Below are positions 34,232 to 43,087 of a DNA stretch of 64,000 nt, one piece after another. Source of the DNA: an uncultured bacterium (GTDB lineage: Bacteria; Bacteroidota; Ignavibacteria; Kapaibacteriales; UBA4661); NCBI GenBank assembly GCA_937899715.1, contig CALCNX010000029.1, positions 71,406-135,405 of the forward strand, in the 5' to 3' direction. The translations under genes were made by a program, and so were the position numbers. Each line of letters begins with the position of its first letter. Within the stretch, counting starts at the first letter, position 1. The notes below the pieces were generated by a model that was not told where the DNA came from, searched no databases, and was given only the letters and a program-made list of their open reading frames with translations.

Positions 34232-37200
34232 TCAATTTCCCTTTCGTTTGTTCTTGCTACTCTTCTTCCCCGCCACAGCCCGCTCTGCTTCTGCCGTGAG
34301 TGGCGCAGTGTAGCGTTCATACAACTCAAACAAAAACGTTATTCGCTCCTCGTCTGATGCAAAACCCTTTCCGGCACGGTAACACTTCTCTACCGCTCTG
34401 TCCAAGTCCCCGTGCGCCTTTACGAGCGCAGGCGGCATCGTGAGCGGGTCGTAGAGGTCGGCAAGCGACGACTCCGGGAATTGCGCCCGTGCCGCCAAGA
34501 CTGCCTCCGCAGCCCGCTCTACGGCTTGCTTCTGCGCTTCGGTGGGGCTTTCTGCCCACGGGAAGTTGTTGTACACAATCGTGTTGGAATAGCGGTAATC
34601 ACTCTTCAAGCGCCCGCACACGTACTTTACCCATGCCATATGCAGCAGTGAGGAAAGTACGCCGAAGTGGTAGAGGGTGGCGTTGGGAAGAATACGGCAA
34701 AGGTCAGTAGCAATAGTATCTTGCGGCATAAAACCAATGGGGATATAAACCCTTTTTTCTGAAGAAACTCCTGGGACAAGTAGATACGGTGCTTCTACGT
34801 GTCTAATTTCGCCAAAAAGTGTGGCAAATGCTGCCAAATCTTGTGTTGCTGTCCTTGTACTTTTTAGCCGATGCGTCCTAACCGCTTCAACTCTTTTCAT
34901 CACTTCAGGCATTGAGCGTAAATCATTTGGCAGTGCGTCTTTGAGCCATAAACACCAGCGTTCTTGATTGTTAATAAATTCTTGTGAACCATACAAACGT
35001 CGCAAAAACTTCCCTGCTAACGGTTCTTTTTCAACAAGTTCAACCTTTTCTGTAGGACTTAACAGTAAATTGCCACCATCATTTGCCATACTACCGTAAA
35101 TAAGTTCCGGCACATCACAAAGCGGCGTAGAACGTGCCTGCACGAGCGTATTTCCTGCAGGAATGAGATACGGGCTGATATTCGGAACTTCAGAAACGTA
35201 CGGTTCGCTTGTGGGCGTGTCGTACTCGTAGAGCAGACGTGAAGCAACATTCTTAGCTCCCTCTCCCTTTGGGAGAGGGCTGGGGTGAGGGTCGGAGTGA
35301 GGGACTAACGTCTCGGCAATCCGTTGTAAAACACCTTGTATATTTTCCATCACTTCATTATTCCAGAATCGAATCACGCTAATACCCTGATTATTCAGCC
35401 ATTCTGTGCGTTGCATATCTAATTCTTGCTGTTCAGATTCTGCGTGTCCACTTCCGTCAAGTTCAACAGCAAGACGGGATTCATGGCAGTAAAAGTCAAG
35501 AATGTAGTTTCCAATCGGGTGTTGACGGCGAAATTTTGCATTTTGTAACTGGCGGTCTCTGAGGAGCGACCACAAGAATTTTTCTGCCGTGGTGGATATT
35601 TTTCTCATTTCACGTGCTTTTGCGAGAAGAAGCGGCGGTACAGCAAGACGTTTGCCCGCGCTATACCCCTCACCCCAGCCCTCTCCCAGAGGGAGAGGGG
35701 GTGAAGAGGTGGTAGATGTGCGCTTGCTTGTAGGGTCATATTCAAAACCAATTATCACACAATGCACAGCCGCTTTGCCCGGAGCCTCGTTTGTCCATTT
35801 GAAGGTGCGGTGCGCAAAGCTAATAGCCATGCGGTGTTTGAAGAGTTCGCCCCAGAGAACGCCGACCTGCTCACCTTGCGAAATAGAGTTGGTTGCCACA
35901 AAAGCCGCTTTGATGCGGGTTCCGGCGATATATTCTGCTGCTTTTTTGTACCACGCCGTTACGAAATCAAGACTATTCGCCACTTTGTCATTACCAAAGA
36001 CCGCACGAATATCAGCTTTTTGCTCAGGACTCTGCATTTGTGTTCCGACAAACGGCGGATTTCCGACGATGTAGAGTATTCCCTCACCCCGTCCCTCTCC
36101 TTGAGGGAGAGGGTGTCCGAAGGACGGGTGAGGGCAAAATTTGCGCCAATCCGTCCGCAGCGCGTTCCCATGCAGGATGTGAGCGGATTCTTTGAGCGGA
36201 AGCCGCGTGAAATAGCTGCCGAATTGCTGCGAGGCGCGAAGGTTCATTTGGTGGTCGGCAAGCCACAGCGCGACTTCTGCGATACGCGCGGGAAATTCCT
36301 CCAGTTCAATGCCGTAAAACTGTCCCACGTTCACCCACGTCATAGCGGCGACATTGGTGGCAAGCTGCCCCGTACCGCGCAGCGCGTCCAGCTCCGTCAG
36401 CACGTCCAATTCCAAAGCACGAAGTTCGCGGTAGGCGGTTACAAGGAAGTTTCCGCACCCGCAAGCAGGATCGAATACCCGCACGGTTGCTAGGCGGCGG
36501 TGAAATTCTTCTAATTTCGGGCGTTGTTTTTTGATGCGATTAAATTCCGCGCGGAGGTCGTCAAGGAAAAGCGGCTTGAGTGCTTTCAAAATGTTGGTTT
36601 CGGAGGTGTAATGCGCCCCCAAAGCGCGCCTCTCTGCGGGGTTCATGGCTGCTTGGAACATGGACCCAAAAATCGCAGGCGAAATCCGGCTCCAATCCAA
36701 CGCACAGCACTCCAAGAGCGTTTCGCGCATGGTGCGGTCGAACTGCGCGATTTGGATGTAGTCGCGGAAAAGCCCGCCATTCACGTAGGGAAACGCCTGA
36801 AGCTGTTCGTCAAGCGTTTTCATGCGCTTTTCGGGCGCGGTATTCAGCACTTGGAAGATATTCGACAGATGCAGCCCTAAGTCGCTTCCGTCCTCGCTTG
36901 TACGGGTTTCGATGTATTCCAAAAACGCATTTTTCTCGAAAATGGCGGTGTCCTCGGCGAACATACAAAAAAGCAAGCGCACAAGCAGCATTTCGAGGTC
37001 GTGTCCTTCAAAGCCGCAATCACGCAAGCGGTCGTGGAGTTTGCCCATCCGTGCGGCAGCTTCGATGTTCACAGGGTCTTCACTCGTGAAGGAGCGTTTT
37101 TCGTAGCCCGCCAAAAAGCCAAAATCTCGAACATTGGACACGAAGTCGGCGAGCGAAAACTCAAGCTGCGACGAGGTTTCCAAGTCATAGAGCCGCAAGC

Positions 37201-37537
37201 GGGCAAAGTCGGAGACGAGGATATATTTGGGCATTTCGTGTTCTTTCAGCCCGGGCAGGTATTCCAACGCCTGCTCAAATGCTTTGTCGAGGTCTTTGCC
37301 GCGCGACTTATGTTCGACCATAATCACGCCTTTCCAGAGCAAATCAATGTAGCCTTGTTTGCCGTCGAGTTTTTTGACCGCTTTTTCAAACTCTCCGACT
37401 CGCCGCCTGGAAACACCGAACACATTGAAAAAATCGTCCCAAAAGGATTTCGCTTCTGCGTCTTCGCTCGTTTCATTCTGCCATTTGTGCGAAAAAGCCA
37501 GGGCGCGGTCTTTGATTTCGTTCCATGAAAGAGGCAT
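34232..37537 (-). CDS. Type IIG (MmeI-like) restriction-modification enzyme with in-frame DUF559 insertion
   Basis: The start at 37537 (MPLSWNEIKDRAL) gives 1101 residues. The N-terminal nuclease-like part has a PD-(D/E)XK pattern (DLLWKG..VEHKSRGKDL). A helical spacer follows, then the N6-adenine methyltransferase with motif I DPACGCGNF (near residue 356) and motif IV NPPF (near 492). The target-recognition and C-terminal parts have YSNTIVYNNFPWAE. One chain thus modifies and cuts DNA. Residues ~632-742 are a foreign DUF559 endonuclease-like domain (ILDFYCHESRLAVELDGSGH). Three GEG-type repeats sit in frame, one just before NPPF. Whether the enzyme still works is uncertain. Confidence 0.85.
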   Translation of the reverse strand: MPLSWNEIKDRALAFSHKWQNETSEDAEAKSFWDDFFNVFGVSRRRVGEFEKAVKKLDGKQGYIDLLWKGVIMVEHKSRGKDLDKAFEQALEYLPGLKEHEMPKYILVSDFARLRLYDLETSSQLEFSLADFVSNVRDFGFLAGYEKRSFTSEDPVNIEAAARMGKLHDRLRDCGFEGHDLEMLLVRLLFCMFAEDTAIFEKNAFLEYIETRTSEDGSDLGLHLSNIFQVLNTAPEKRMKTLDEQLQAFPYVNGGLFRDYIQIAQFDRTMRETLLECCALDWSRISPAIFGSMFQAAMNPAERRALGAHYTSETNILKALKPLFLDDLRAEFNRIKKQRPKLEEFHRRLATVRVFDPACGCGNFLVTAYRELRALELDVLTELDALRGTGQLATNVAAMTWVNVGQFYGIELEEFPARIAEVALWLADHQMNLRASQQFGSYFTRLPLKESAHILHGNALRTDWRKFCPHPSFGHPLPQGEGRGEGILYIVGNPPFVGTQMQSPEQKADIRAVFGNDKVANSLDFVTAWYKKAAEYIAGTRIKAAFVATNSISQGEQVGVLWGELFKHRMAISFAHRTFKWTNEAPGKAAVHCVIIGFEYDPTSKRTSTTSSPPLPLGEGWGEGYSAGKRLAVPPLLLAKAREMRKISTTAEKFLWSLLRDRQLQNAKFRRQHPIGNYILDFYCHESRLAVELDGSGHAESEQQELDMQRTEWLNNQGISVIRFWNNEVMENIQGVLQRIAETLVPHSDPHPSPLPKGEGAKNVASRLLYEYDTPTSEPYVSEVPNISPYLIPAGNTLVQARSTPLCDVPELIYGSMANDGGNLLLSPTEKVELVEKEPLAGKFLRRLYGSQEFINNQERWCLWLKDALPNDLRSMPEVMKRVEAVRTHRLKSTRTATQDLAAFATLFGEIRHVEAPYLLVPGVSSEKRVYIPIGFMPQDTIATDLCRILPNATLYHFGVLSSLLHMAWVKYVCGRLKSDYRYSNTIVYNNFPWAESPTEAQKQAVERAAEAVLAARAQFPESSLADLYDPLTMPPALVKAHGDLDRAVEKCYRAGKGFASDEERITFLFELYERYTAPLTAEAERAVAGKKSSKNKRKGN
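35256..35705 (-). mobile_element. DUF559 cassette bracketed by inverted CTCTCCC/GGGAGAGGG repeats
   Basis: Inside the restriction gene a ~450-bp block has a near-identical ~36-bp palindromic repeat at each end: CTCACCCCAGCCCTCTCCC-type at 35665-35705 and its inverted copy at 35256-35301. The block between encodes the DUF559 domain (vsr-like endonuclease fold: AEKFLWSLLRDRQ, RRQHPIGNYILDFYC, ELDGSGHA, VIRFWNNEV). All of it is open in the host frame. The arrangement resembles a small transposable unit. Related repeats occur at 36081 and 48755 without the DUF559 part. Confidence 0.65.
36081..36134. repeat. GEG-type palindromic repeat inside the methyltransferase domain
   Basis: A copy of the CCCTCACCCC...CTCTCC..GGGAGAGGG repeat with an extra distal TCCGAAGGACGGGTGAGGG arm. 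In the host frame it reads HPLPQGEGRGEG, about 18 extra residues between GNALRTDW and the YIVGNPPF motif. Confidence 0.7.
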
Positions 37538-37666
37538 AGAGTATTGGGAGTAAAGCAAGTGAGACAATAGTGCGAGGCGCAATATACAACCAATACCCAA
37601 AACGCCGCAGTTTTGAATTTTGTGCCTGCTCAGGCAAGGTATTGACTATTGCCTGCCGCTGTTAAA

Positions 37667-37792
37667 CGGTGGAACGCAGATTTCAGGATGGACAGGATTT
37701 TCAGGATACCTCGAATACAGCGGTTCTATGGGATACCATTCTTTTTCTGAACATCCTCTTTATCCTACAAATCCTGAAATCTGCGTTCCGCC
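37667..37792. repeat. MITE-like inverted-repeat element
   Basis: This ~126-bp element has 20-odd-base terminal inverted repeats: CGGTGGAACGCAGATTTC at the left and GAAATCTGCGTTCCGCC at the right, with further inner pairing around CAGGATTTTCAGGAT. It carries no gene. It lies in the 470-bp gap between the restriction gene and the first hsp20 gene; the rest of that gap shows nothing recognisable except a promoter-like AT-rich stretch near 37930. A half copy (GTGGAACGCAGATTACAGGA) is at 44960. Confidence 0.6.
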
Positions 37793-38007
37793 ACGGGCTT
37801 GTTTTTTCTGTCAGTGCGTCCTGCCAAAATGTCGGACTCCCTGCGCCTGTACCGCCAATTTGTCGTGTGGGCGCTGATGTTCCTGCCAAAATGTCGTGAA
37901 AGCCGCATGAAATCTTGCTAAAAAACACTTTGGCATGCTTTTTCTTATTTCTCTTTGCGAAACACAAATCACAACTTCACACACATTCTCTCTAGGAGAA
38001 AACAATC

Positions 38008-38496
38008 ATGCGGAACTTCCATTATAACATCGACCCCCGCGACTTCCAAAAATTCCAAGCATTCGCGGAAACAGCAGCAGAGCGCCTTGGCGACATCTTT
38101 ACCGAGTTTGGTAAAAATGCGAATTTTAATAATCCCAATGTCAACACCGCGCAGCAACAACCGACGAAAGCAAAAATGCGTGTTGACCTTGCCGAAGACG
38201 ATACCAATGTGTACGTGTTCGCCGAGCTTCCGGGCATTGCGAAGGAAGATGTGAACGTTACCATGAGCGAAGAGCGCGTACTGACTATCAGCGGCAACAA
38301 GCGCAAACTCTATGACGACAATCTCAAAGTTGTACGCGGCGAACGTGCCTACGGCGAGTTCTCACGCCAAGTGACCATCGAAAGCGAAATTCAGGCAGAA
38401 AAAATTTCGGCAACATTCCGCGATGGTGTTCTGACCGTAACGCTTCCGCGAGTAGAGCCGGTTCGCCCGAAAACCGTGAATATCAACATTCAATAA
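38008..38496 (+). CDS. Hsp20 small heat-shock protein 1
   Basis: A 162-residue small heat-shock protein. The alpha-crystallin domain covers about residues 52-150, with DDTNVYVFAELPGIAKEDV, the RAYGEFSRQV strand and the GVLTVTLPR consensus. It holds unfolding proteins for refolding by DnaK, whose gene is 3 kb downstream. GGAG precedes the start. It is the first of three tandem hsp20 genes. Confidence 0.95.
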   Translation: MRNFHYNIDPRDFQKFQAFAETAAERLGDIFTEFGKNANFNNPNVNTAQQQPTKAKMRVDLAEDDTNVYVFAELPGIAKEDVNVTMSEERVLTISGNKRKLYDDNLKVVRGERAYGEFSRQVTIESEIQAEKISATFRDGVLTVTLPRVEPVRPKTVNINIQ

Positions 38497-38585
38497 GAAT
38501 GTAGGTTTGAAGAACTTTACAAGCCACATTCGTATAGAACTCAAAACTCATCATTCAACACTCAACACTTTAATTTTTTACAGCC

Positions 38586-39059
38586 ATGACTAAGAACATT
38601 TATAGCCCGATGACGCGCCTCGTCAATGAACTGAACTATCGCGTCAACAATATGCCTCGCTACGCCGACCAAGCATTTGCCTTTGCAAATTCGTACGTTC
38701 CGGCGGTCAACGTCGAGTTCAAGAACATCATCCTCACTCCGCGCGTGGATGCGGTTGAGAACGACACCAATTATACCTTGTTTGTTGAGCTGGCGGGCGT
38801 TGCAAAAGAAGACATCAATGTAACGGTGGAAAATTCCGTCCTGACGATTAAAGGCGAGAAAAAACGCTCCGAATCACAGAACGATTTGAAATTTGTGAGC
38901 AAAGGTCGCCGCTTCGGTAAATTCGAGCGCTCCTTCAAACTTGCGGAAAACGTTGACACTACTGCCATCGGCGCTGAATTTGCCAATGGTATTCTCGCGC
39001 TGACACTTCCCAAAATCGAAGTAAAGAAGCCTGAGCCGATAACCGTAGAAATCCAATAA
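38586..39059 (+). CDS. Hsp20 small heat-shock protein 2
   Basis: A 157-residue alpha-crystallin-domain protein: NDTNYTLFVELAGVAKEDI, RRFGKFERSFKL and GILALTLPK are the conserved strands. The N-terminal arm (about 40 residues) differs from its neighbours, as is usual for paralogues that form mixed oligomers. The third-residue changes and low identity with copy 1 suggest old duplication. Confidence 0.94.
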   Translation: MTKNIYSPMTRLVNELNYRVNNMPRYADQAFAFANSYVPAVNVEFKNIILTPRVDAVENDTNYTLFVELAGVAKEDINVTVENSVLTIKGEKKRSESQNDLKFVSKGRRFGKFERSFKLAENVDTTAIGAEFANGILALTLPKIEVKKPEPITVEIQ

Positions 39060-39083
39060 CGTATCAAGCAAAATGGTGCATGA

Positions 39084-39107
39084 GGGGCGGAACATACAAT
39101 CCGCCCC
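39084..39107 (+). terminator. Short GC-rich hairpin between hsp20 genes 2 and 3
   Basis: GGGGCGGA and TCCGCCCC form an 8-bp hairpin with an 8-base loop 25 bp after the second hsp20 stop. There is no T-run, so it may be a processing or attenuation site rather than a full terminator. Confidence 0.4.
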
Positions 39108-39163
39108 CAAAGCACACCTAACAAAAATAACGATTCTCACACTATTTCCTAAGGAGTACAGCC

Positions 39164-39649
39164 ATGAGCAACATCACGCGATTCGAGCCGTTCCGCGAAA
39201 TGGAACGCATGACCAACGAAATGAGCCGTCAAATGGATTCGCTCTTTCGCTCTTTCGATACTGATTTTGGTAATAATTCATTCCGCCGTTTTCTGAATGA
39301 AAACGTTATTAACCGTCCATTTGCGCCGCGCGTGGACATTGCCGAAGATGCAACGAATATGTATCTTCACATCGAACTGGCAGGCTTGTCCAAAGAAGAT
39401 GTGCAGCTCACCGTTAGCGATGATCGAGTGCTGACCATCAAAGGTGAGCGCAAGAACGAACACAAAGACGAAGGCAAGAACTACGTCCGCGTTGAGCGTG
39501 TCTATGGCGAGTTTTCGCGCTCTTTCCAGCTACCGGACAACGTGAAATCCGATGCTATTGATGCCAAATTTGATAATGGCGTTTTGAACGTTACCCTTCC
39601 AAAAACGGAAGAAACAAAACCGAAGCAAATTGCGGTTGAAATCAAGTAA
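39164..39649 (+). CDS. Hsp20 small heat-shock protein 3
   Basis: A 161-residue protein with the alpha-crystallin domain: DATNMYLHIELAGLSKEDV, VYGEFSRSFQLP and GVLNVTLPK. The N-terminus (FREMERMTNEMSRQMDSLF) is the common bacterial Hsp20 class A opening. AAGGAG stands upstream. Likely heat- or stress-controlled with the other two. Confidence 0.95.
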   Translation: MSNITRFEPFREMERMTNEMSRQMDSLFRSFDTDFGNNSFRRFLNENVINRPFAPRVDIAEDATNMYLHIELAGLSKEDVQLTVSDDRVLTIKGERKNEHKDEGKNYVRVERVYGEFSRSFQLPDNVKSDAIDAKFDNGVLNVTLPKTEETKPKQIAVEIK

Positions 39650-39933
39650 CGAGGGATAAAGAGTACAACGGAGTGCAACCGCAGACGTTTACCGCGAGCG
39701 GTTCAAAAAAGATGCGTTTGCACTCCGATATTTGCTTCGGATTCATTATATTTACCGTTCTGTACCGTATTCTCCCTTGATGTCGCATGAGAGAATGCAC
39801 CTCGCGGGAGAACGCACGTACACCAGGCGTGCTATAAGCACACACGGCAGTTGCCCACAAGAGTTGTAAACACAGAGGTTGTAAACAATTTTCACGGCAC
39901 TGTCTCTCAAAAACTTTTCAAAAGGATACGATT

Positions 39934-40056
39934 ATGAACACGACCATGCTTCGCGAAACCGGTGAGTTCCTCCGAGACTTGCTTTTCGGTAGCACCAACG
40001 CTAACGACTTGTGCAAAGAAGACACAATGTTCTACGGCGACGGTTTTTTGGCATAA
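39934..40056 (+). CDS. 40-residue protein of unknown function
   Basis: A short frame MNTTMLRETGEFLRDLLFG... ending FYGDGFLA, preceded by AAAGGA six bases before the ATG. It lies between the hsp20 cluster and the HEPN genes. It is amphipathic in its first half. Nothing in known families is recognised; the good ribosome-binding site is the main support. Confidence 0.4.
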   Translation: MNTTMLRETGEFLRDLLFGSTNANDLCKEDTMFYGDGFLA

Positions 40057-40169
40057 GCCCCTTAACGAGGCTAAAAGCCATAAGCATAGTGTTCTTCAGG
40101 AGTTGAATTCATCTGAATTTCATTCTGCCTTCCCAAACCGAAGGCGGCATCCGTCGAAAGAGAATTGAT

Positions 40170-40220
40170 GAATGACGGATGAGAGCGCAAACCACGATTT
40201 TGCTCTGTCATCCGTCATTC
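40170..40220. repeat. Long inverted repeat upstream of the HEPN pair
   Basis: GAATGACGGATGAGAGC and GCTCTGTCATCCGTCATTC pair with one bulge around a 15-base loop. It sits 43 bp before the HEPN start and could be a transcription stop, a small palindromic insertion or a regulatory hairpin of the pair. Confidence 0.5.
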
Positions 40221-40262
40221 GCGTAAAGCAAGCAATCATCAGACACGAACAGCCATTTCTGT

Positions 40263-40634
40263 GTGAAAGCATCATTTTTCGCCCGCGCACAAGAAAATCT
40301 CGCCGAAGCAGAAGCCGCATACGAAGCAGAACGCTATAATGCCTCAGCAAATCGGGCATACTATGCAGCATTTCACGCCGCAATAGCAGCGCTCATCCAC
40401 TTCGGGCAAGTGCCAAATATAGACCATGCTCCTGTTCGTGCAGGCTTTAGCAAATACCTCATTAACGAAAAGAAAATATTTCCTGCAAGTATGACAAATA
40501 TGCTGAAACTGATTATGGAAGTACGAAGTGAGGCTGATTATGCGGAAGTCGGTGTATCCCGAAAAACCTCACAAAGGCAACTCAAAATGGCAAAACAATT
40601 TGTTGAAACCGTTCTTTCAAGGATAGAAGCATGA
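40263..40634 (+). CDS. HEPN-domain protein
   Basis: A 123-residue helical protein beginning at a GTG. It has the HEPN layout with ARAQENLAEAEAAYEAERYNASANRAYYAAFHAA, i.e. the conserved NRAYYAxFHA helix. HEPN proteins are usually paired with MNT-type nucleotidyltransferases in toxin-antitoxin-like pairs or act as RNases (Rx4-6H). The strict RxxxxH is not evident, so it may be a binding subunit. It overlaps its partner by ATGA at 40631. Confidence 0.8.
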   Translation: MKASFFARAQENLAEAEAAYEAERYNASANRAYYAAFHAAIAALIHFGQVPNIDHAPVRAGFSKYLINEKKIFPASMTNMLKLIMEVRSEADYAEVGVSRKTSQRQLKMAKQFVETVLSRIEA

Positions 40635-40993
40635 TAGCAATGAATTCCCCACAGGATAGCCATCAAAGCGTCCTTCACCGGACGGCAAAACGAGCAGAAG
40701 ATATTGAGATGAACGTGAAACAAATTGAACTTGCGGAAAATGTCCTCAAAACACTCGCGGTATCATATCCTCAAGTCAAGCACTTAGGCTATTCACGCGA
40801 CCCTGCTGACAAGCAAATTGTATGGATTATCGTCGAAGCACCTATCGCGGATGAGGATGAGGAAGAGAGATTTCGCCGCTTAGGGAATGATTTGACAAAT
40901 GAAATCACGAACGCCTACGGCTATGATTTTTTCGTGATGCCCTACAATCCGCTTATTCAAATTCCGACGTATAATAGCCGTCAAGCGGCGTAG
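40631..40993 (+). CDS. Partner protein of HEPN (degenerate nucleotidyltransferase-like?)
   Basis: A 120-residue protein coupled to the HEPN gene. It has an N-terminal helix then VKHLGYSRDPADKQIVWIIVEAPIADEDEEERFRRLGNDLTNEITNAYGYDFFVMPY, a layout similar to MNT nucleotidyltransferases (strand, loop, strand, helix, strand), but without the GSxxxG and DxD signature. Position supports a role as HEPN partner; the family is not firmly recognised. Confidence 0.65.
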   Translation: MIAMNSPQDSHQSVLHRTAKRAEDIEMNVKQIELAENVLKTLAVSYPQVKHLGYSRDPADKQIVWIIVEAPIADEDEEERFRRLGNDLTNEITNAYGYDFFVMPYNPLIQIPTYNSRQAA

Positions 40994-41055
40994 AAATTAG
41001 ATTTCAAAAAAGTACATTAATTTTTCACCAAAATTTTCATTCAGGAGCTATTACA

Positions 41056-42987
41056 ATGAGCAAAATTATCGGTATTGACCTTGGCACAACGAACTCCGTT
41101 GTGTCGGTAATGGAAGGCGCATCGCACGTGGTCATCGCTAACAGCGAAGGCGGACGTACGACCCCTTCGATGGTCGGCTTCACCAAAAACGGTGAGCGCG
41201 TCGTGGGCGAAGCAGCAAAACGCCAAGCCGTTACGAATCCCAAAAACACAATTTATTCTATCAAACGCTTCATGGGGCGTCGCCCGGATGAAGTCAGCGA
41301 AGAAAGCAAACTTGTTTCCTACACCAACGAGCCATCGAAAGACGGTAATTCCGTTCGTGTCGAGATTGACGGTCGCCAGTATTCGCCGGAAGAAATCTCA
41401 GCGATGGTTCTTCAAAAAATGAAGCAAACCGCCGAAGATTATCTCGGACAAAAAGTTACCGAAGCCGTTATCACCGTTCCGGCATATTTCAACGATGCAC
41501 AGCGCCAAGCCACCAAGACCGCAGGCGAAATTGCGGGCTTGAACGTGCGCCGCATCATCAACGAGCCAACGGCAGCTGCTCTGGCGTATGGTCTGGACAA
41601 AAAAGGTCAGAACATGACCGTTGCAGTCTATGACTTGGGTGGCGGTACGTTCGACGTATCGGTTCTCGAAATCGGTGATGGCGTTTTTGAAGTAAAATCC
41701 ACCAATGGCGACACGCACTTGGGTGGCGACAACTTCGATCACCGCCTCATTGACTTCCTTGCCGAAGAGTTTCAGAAAACCGAAGGTATTGATCTTCGCA
41801 AAGACGCAATGGCACTTCAACGCCTCCGCGAAGCATCCGAAAAAGCAAAAATTGAGCTTTCGAGCAAACTCGAAACCGAAGTCAACTTGCCCTTCGTTAC
41901 CGCTACGCAAGACGGTCCGAAGCACTTGGTGACGAAAATTACGCGCGCCAAATTTGAATCGCTTTGCGAAGACCTTTTTGACCGTACTCTGAAGCCGTGC
42001 GAAGACGCTATCAAAGATGCAAAAATTACCCCGGCACAAATTGACGAGGTGATTTTGGTGGGCGGTTCGACCCGTATCCCCAAAATTCAGGAACTCGTTA
42101 AAAAATTCTTCGGCAAAGACCCCGCAAAAAGCGTCAATCCTGACGAGGTAGTTGCTATCGGCGCTGCAGTGCAAGGTGCAGTTCTTTCCGGCGACCTCAA
42201 AGACGTATTACTTCTGGACGTAACGCCTCTGACGCTTGGCATTGAGACGCTCGGCGGTGTAATGACCCCGATGATTCCGTCGAACACGACCATTCCGACC
42301 AAGAAAAGCGAAACGTTCTCCACCGCGAGCGACAACCAGCCGTCGGTAGAAATTCATATTCTCCAAGGCGAGCGCCCAATGGCATCGGACAACCGCACAC
42401 TCGGCAAATTCCACTTGGACGGCATACCGCCTGCTCCGCGTGGTGTTCCGCAAGTGGAAGTAACCTTCGACATTGACGCAAACGGTATGCTGCACGTGAG
42501 CGCGAAAGACAAAGCATCCGGCAAAGAGCAGACCATTCGCATTACGTCGTCGTCGGGTATCTCCAAAGACGAAATCGAAAAAATGAAGCGCGATGCAACA
42601 ATGCACGCCGAAGAAGACAAGCGCAAAAAAGAAGAAATCGAATTGCGCAACCAAGCCGATAACCTTGTCGGTTCGACCGATAAGCAAATCAAAGAGTTTG
42701 CCGATAAAATGCCGCCGGAACACAAAACCAAAATCGAAGCGGCAAAAGACCACCTTGCTGACGTACTGAAAAACAACCGTACCTCCGAGATTCGCCCTGC
42801 GATGGACGCGCTCAACGAGGCATGGAGCGAGGCTTCTCGCAAAATGTACGAATCAGCAGGTGCTTCAGACGGCGGCGCTCAAAACGGCGCTCCGAATGGC
42901 TCTGCCAACGGTTCGGCACAAGGCAATGGTGCAAAAGACGGCAACGTGGAGGAAGCAGATTACACCATCGTGGACGAAACGAAGTAA
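41056..42987 (+). CDS. dnaK: Chaperone DnaK (Hsp70)
   Basis: A 643-residue Hsp70: N-terminal GIDLGTTNSVVSVMEG, AVITVPAYFNDAQRQATKTAGEIAG, VYDLGGGTFDVSVLE and VGGSTRIPKIQELV for the ATPase; LLLDVTPLTLGIETLGGVMTPMIP for the substrate domain; and a G/N/A-rich tail ending VEEADYTIVDETK. It folds and protects proteins with DnaJ/GrpE, neither of which is in the window. It lies just downstream of the small heat-shock genes. Confidence 0.99.
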   Translation: MSKIIGIDLGTTNSVVSVMEGASHVVIANSEGGRTTPSMVGFTKNGERVVGEAAKRQAVTNPKNTIYSIKRFMGRRPDEVSEESKLVSYTNEPSKDGNSVRVEIDGRQYSPEEISAMVLQKMKQTAEDYLGQKVTEAVITVPAYFNDAQRQATKTAGEIAGLNVRRIINEPTAAALAYGLDKKGQNMTVAVYDLGGGTFDVSVLEIGDGVFEVKSTNGDTHLGGDNFDHRLIDFLAEEFQKTEGIDLRKDAMALQRLREASEKAKIELSSKLETEVNLPFVTATQDGPKHLVTKITRAKFESLCEDLFDRTLKPCEDAIKDAKITPAQIDEVILVGGSTRIPKIQELVKKFFGKDPAKSVNPDEVVAIGAAVQGAVLSGDLKDVLLLDVTPLTLGIETLGGVMTPMIPSNTTIPTKKSETFSTASDNQPSVEIHILQGERPMASDNRTLGKFHLDGIPPAPRGVPQVEVTFDIDANGMLHVSAKDKASGKEQTIRITSSSGISKDEIEKMKRDATMHAEEDKRKKEEIELRNQADNLVGSTDKQIKEFADKMPPEHKTKIEAAKDHLADVLKNNRTSEIRPAMDALNEAWSEASRKMYESAGASDGGAQNGAPNGSANGSAQGNGAKDGNVEEADYTIVDETK

Positions 42988-42998
42988 TTTCTCGCACT

Positions 42999-43054
42999 CA
43001 GCATAGAAACAACAAAGGCAACCCGAAATGGTTGCCTTTGTTGTTTCTATGCTG
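42999..43054. terminator. Bidirectional terminator between dnaK and MFS gene
   Basis: A perfect 24-bp stem (CAGCATAGAAACAACAAAGG... paired with its complement) with an 8-base loop lies between convergent genes. The stem core GGCAACC/GGTTGCC is followed by TTTGTTGTTTCT on either strand, so it can stop transcription from both sides. Confidence 0.8.
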
Positions 43055-43087
43055 CCCTTAAATTTATCACTCACCATTCAAAATTCA

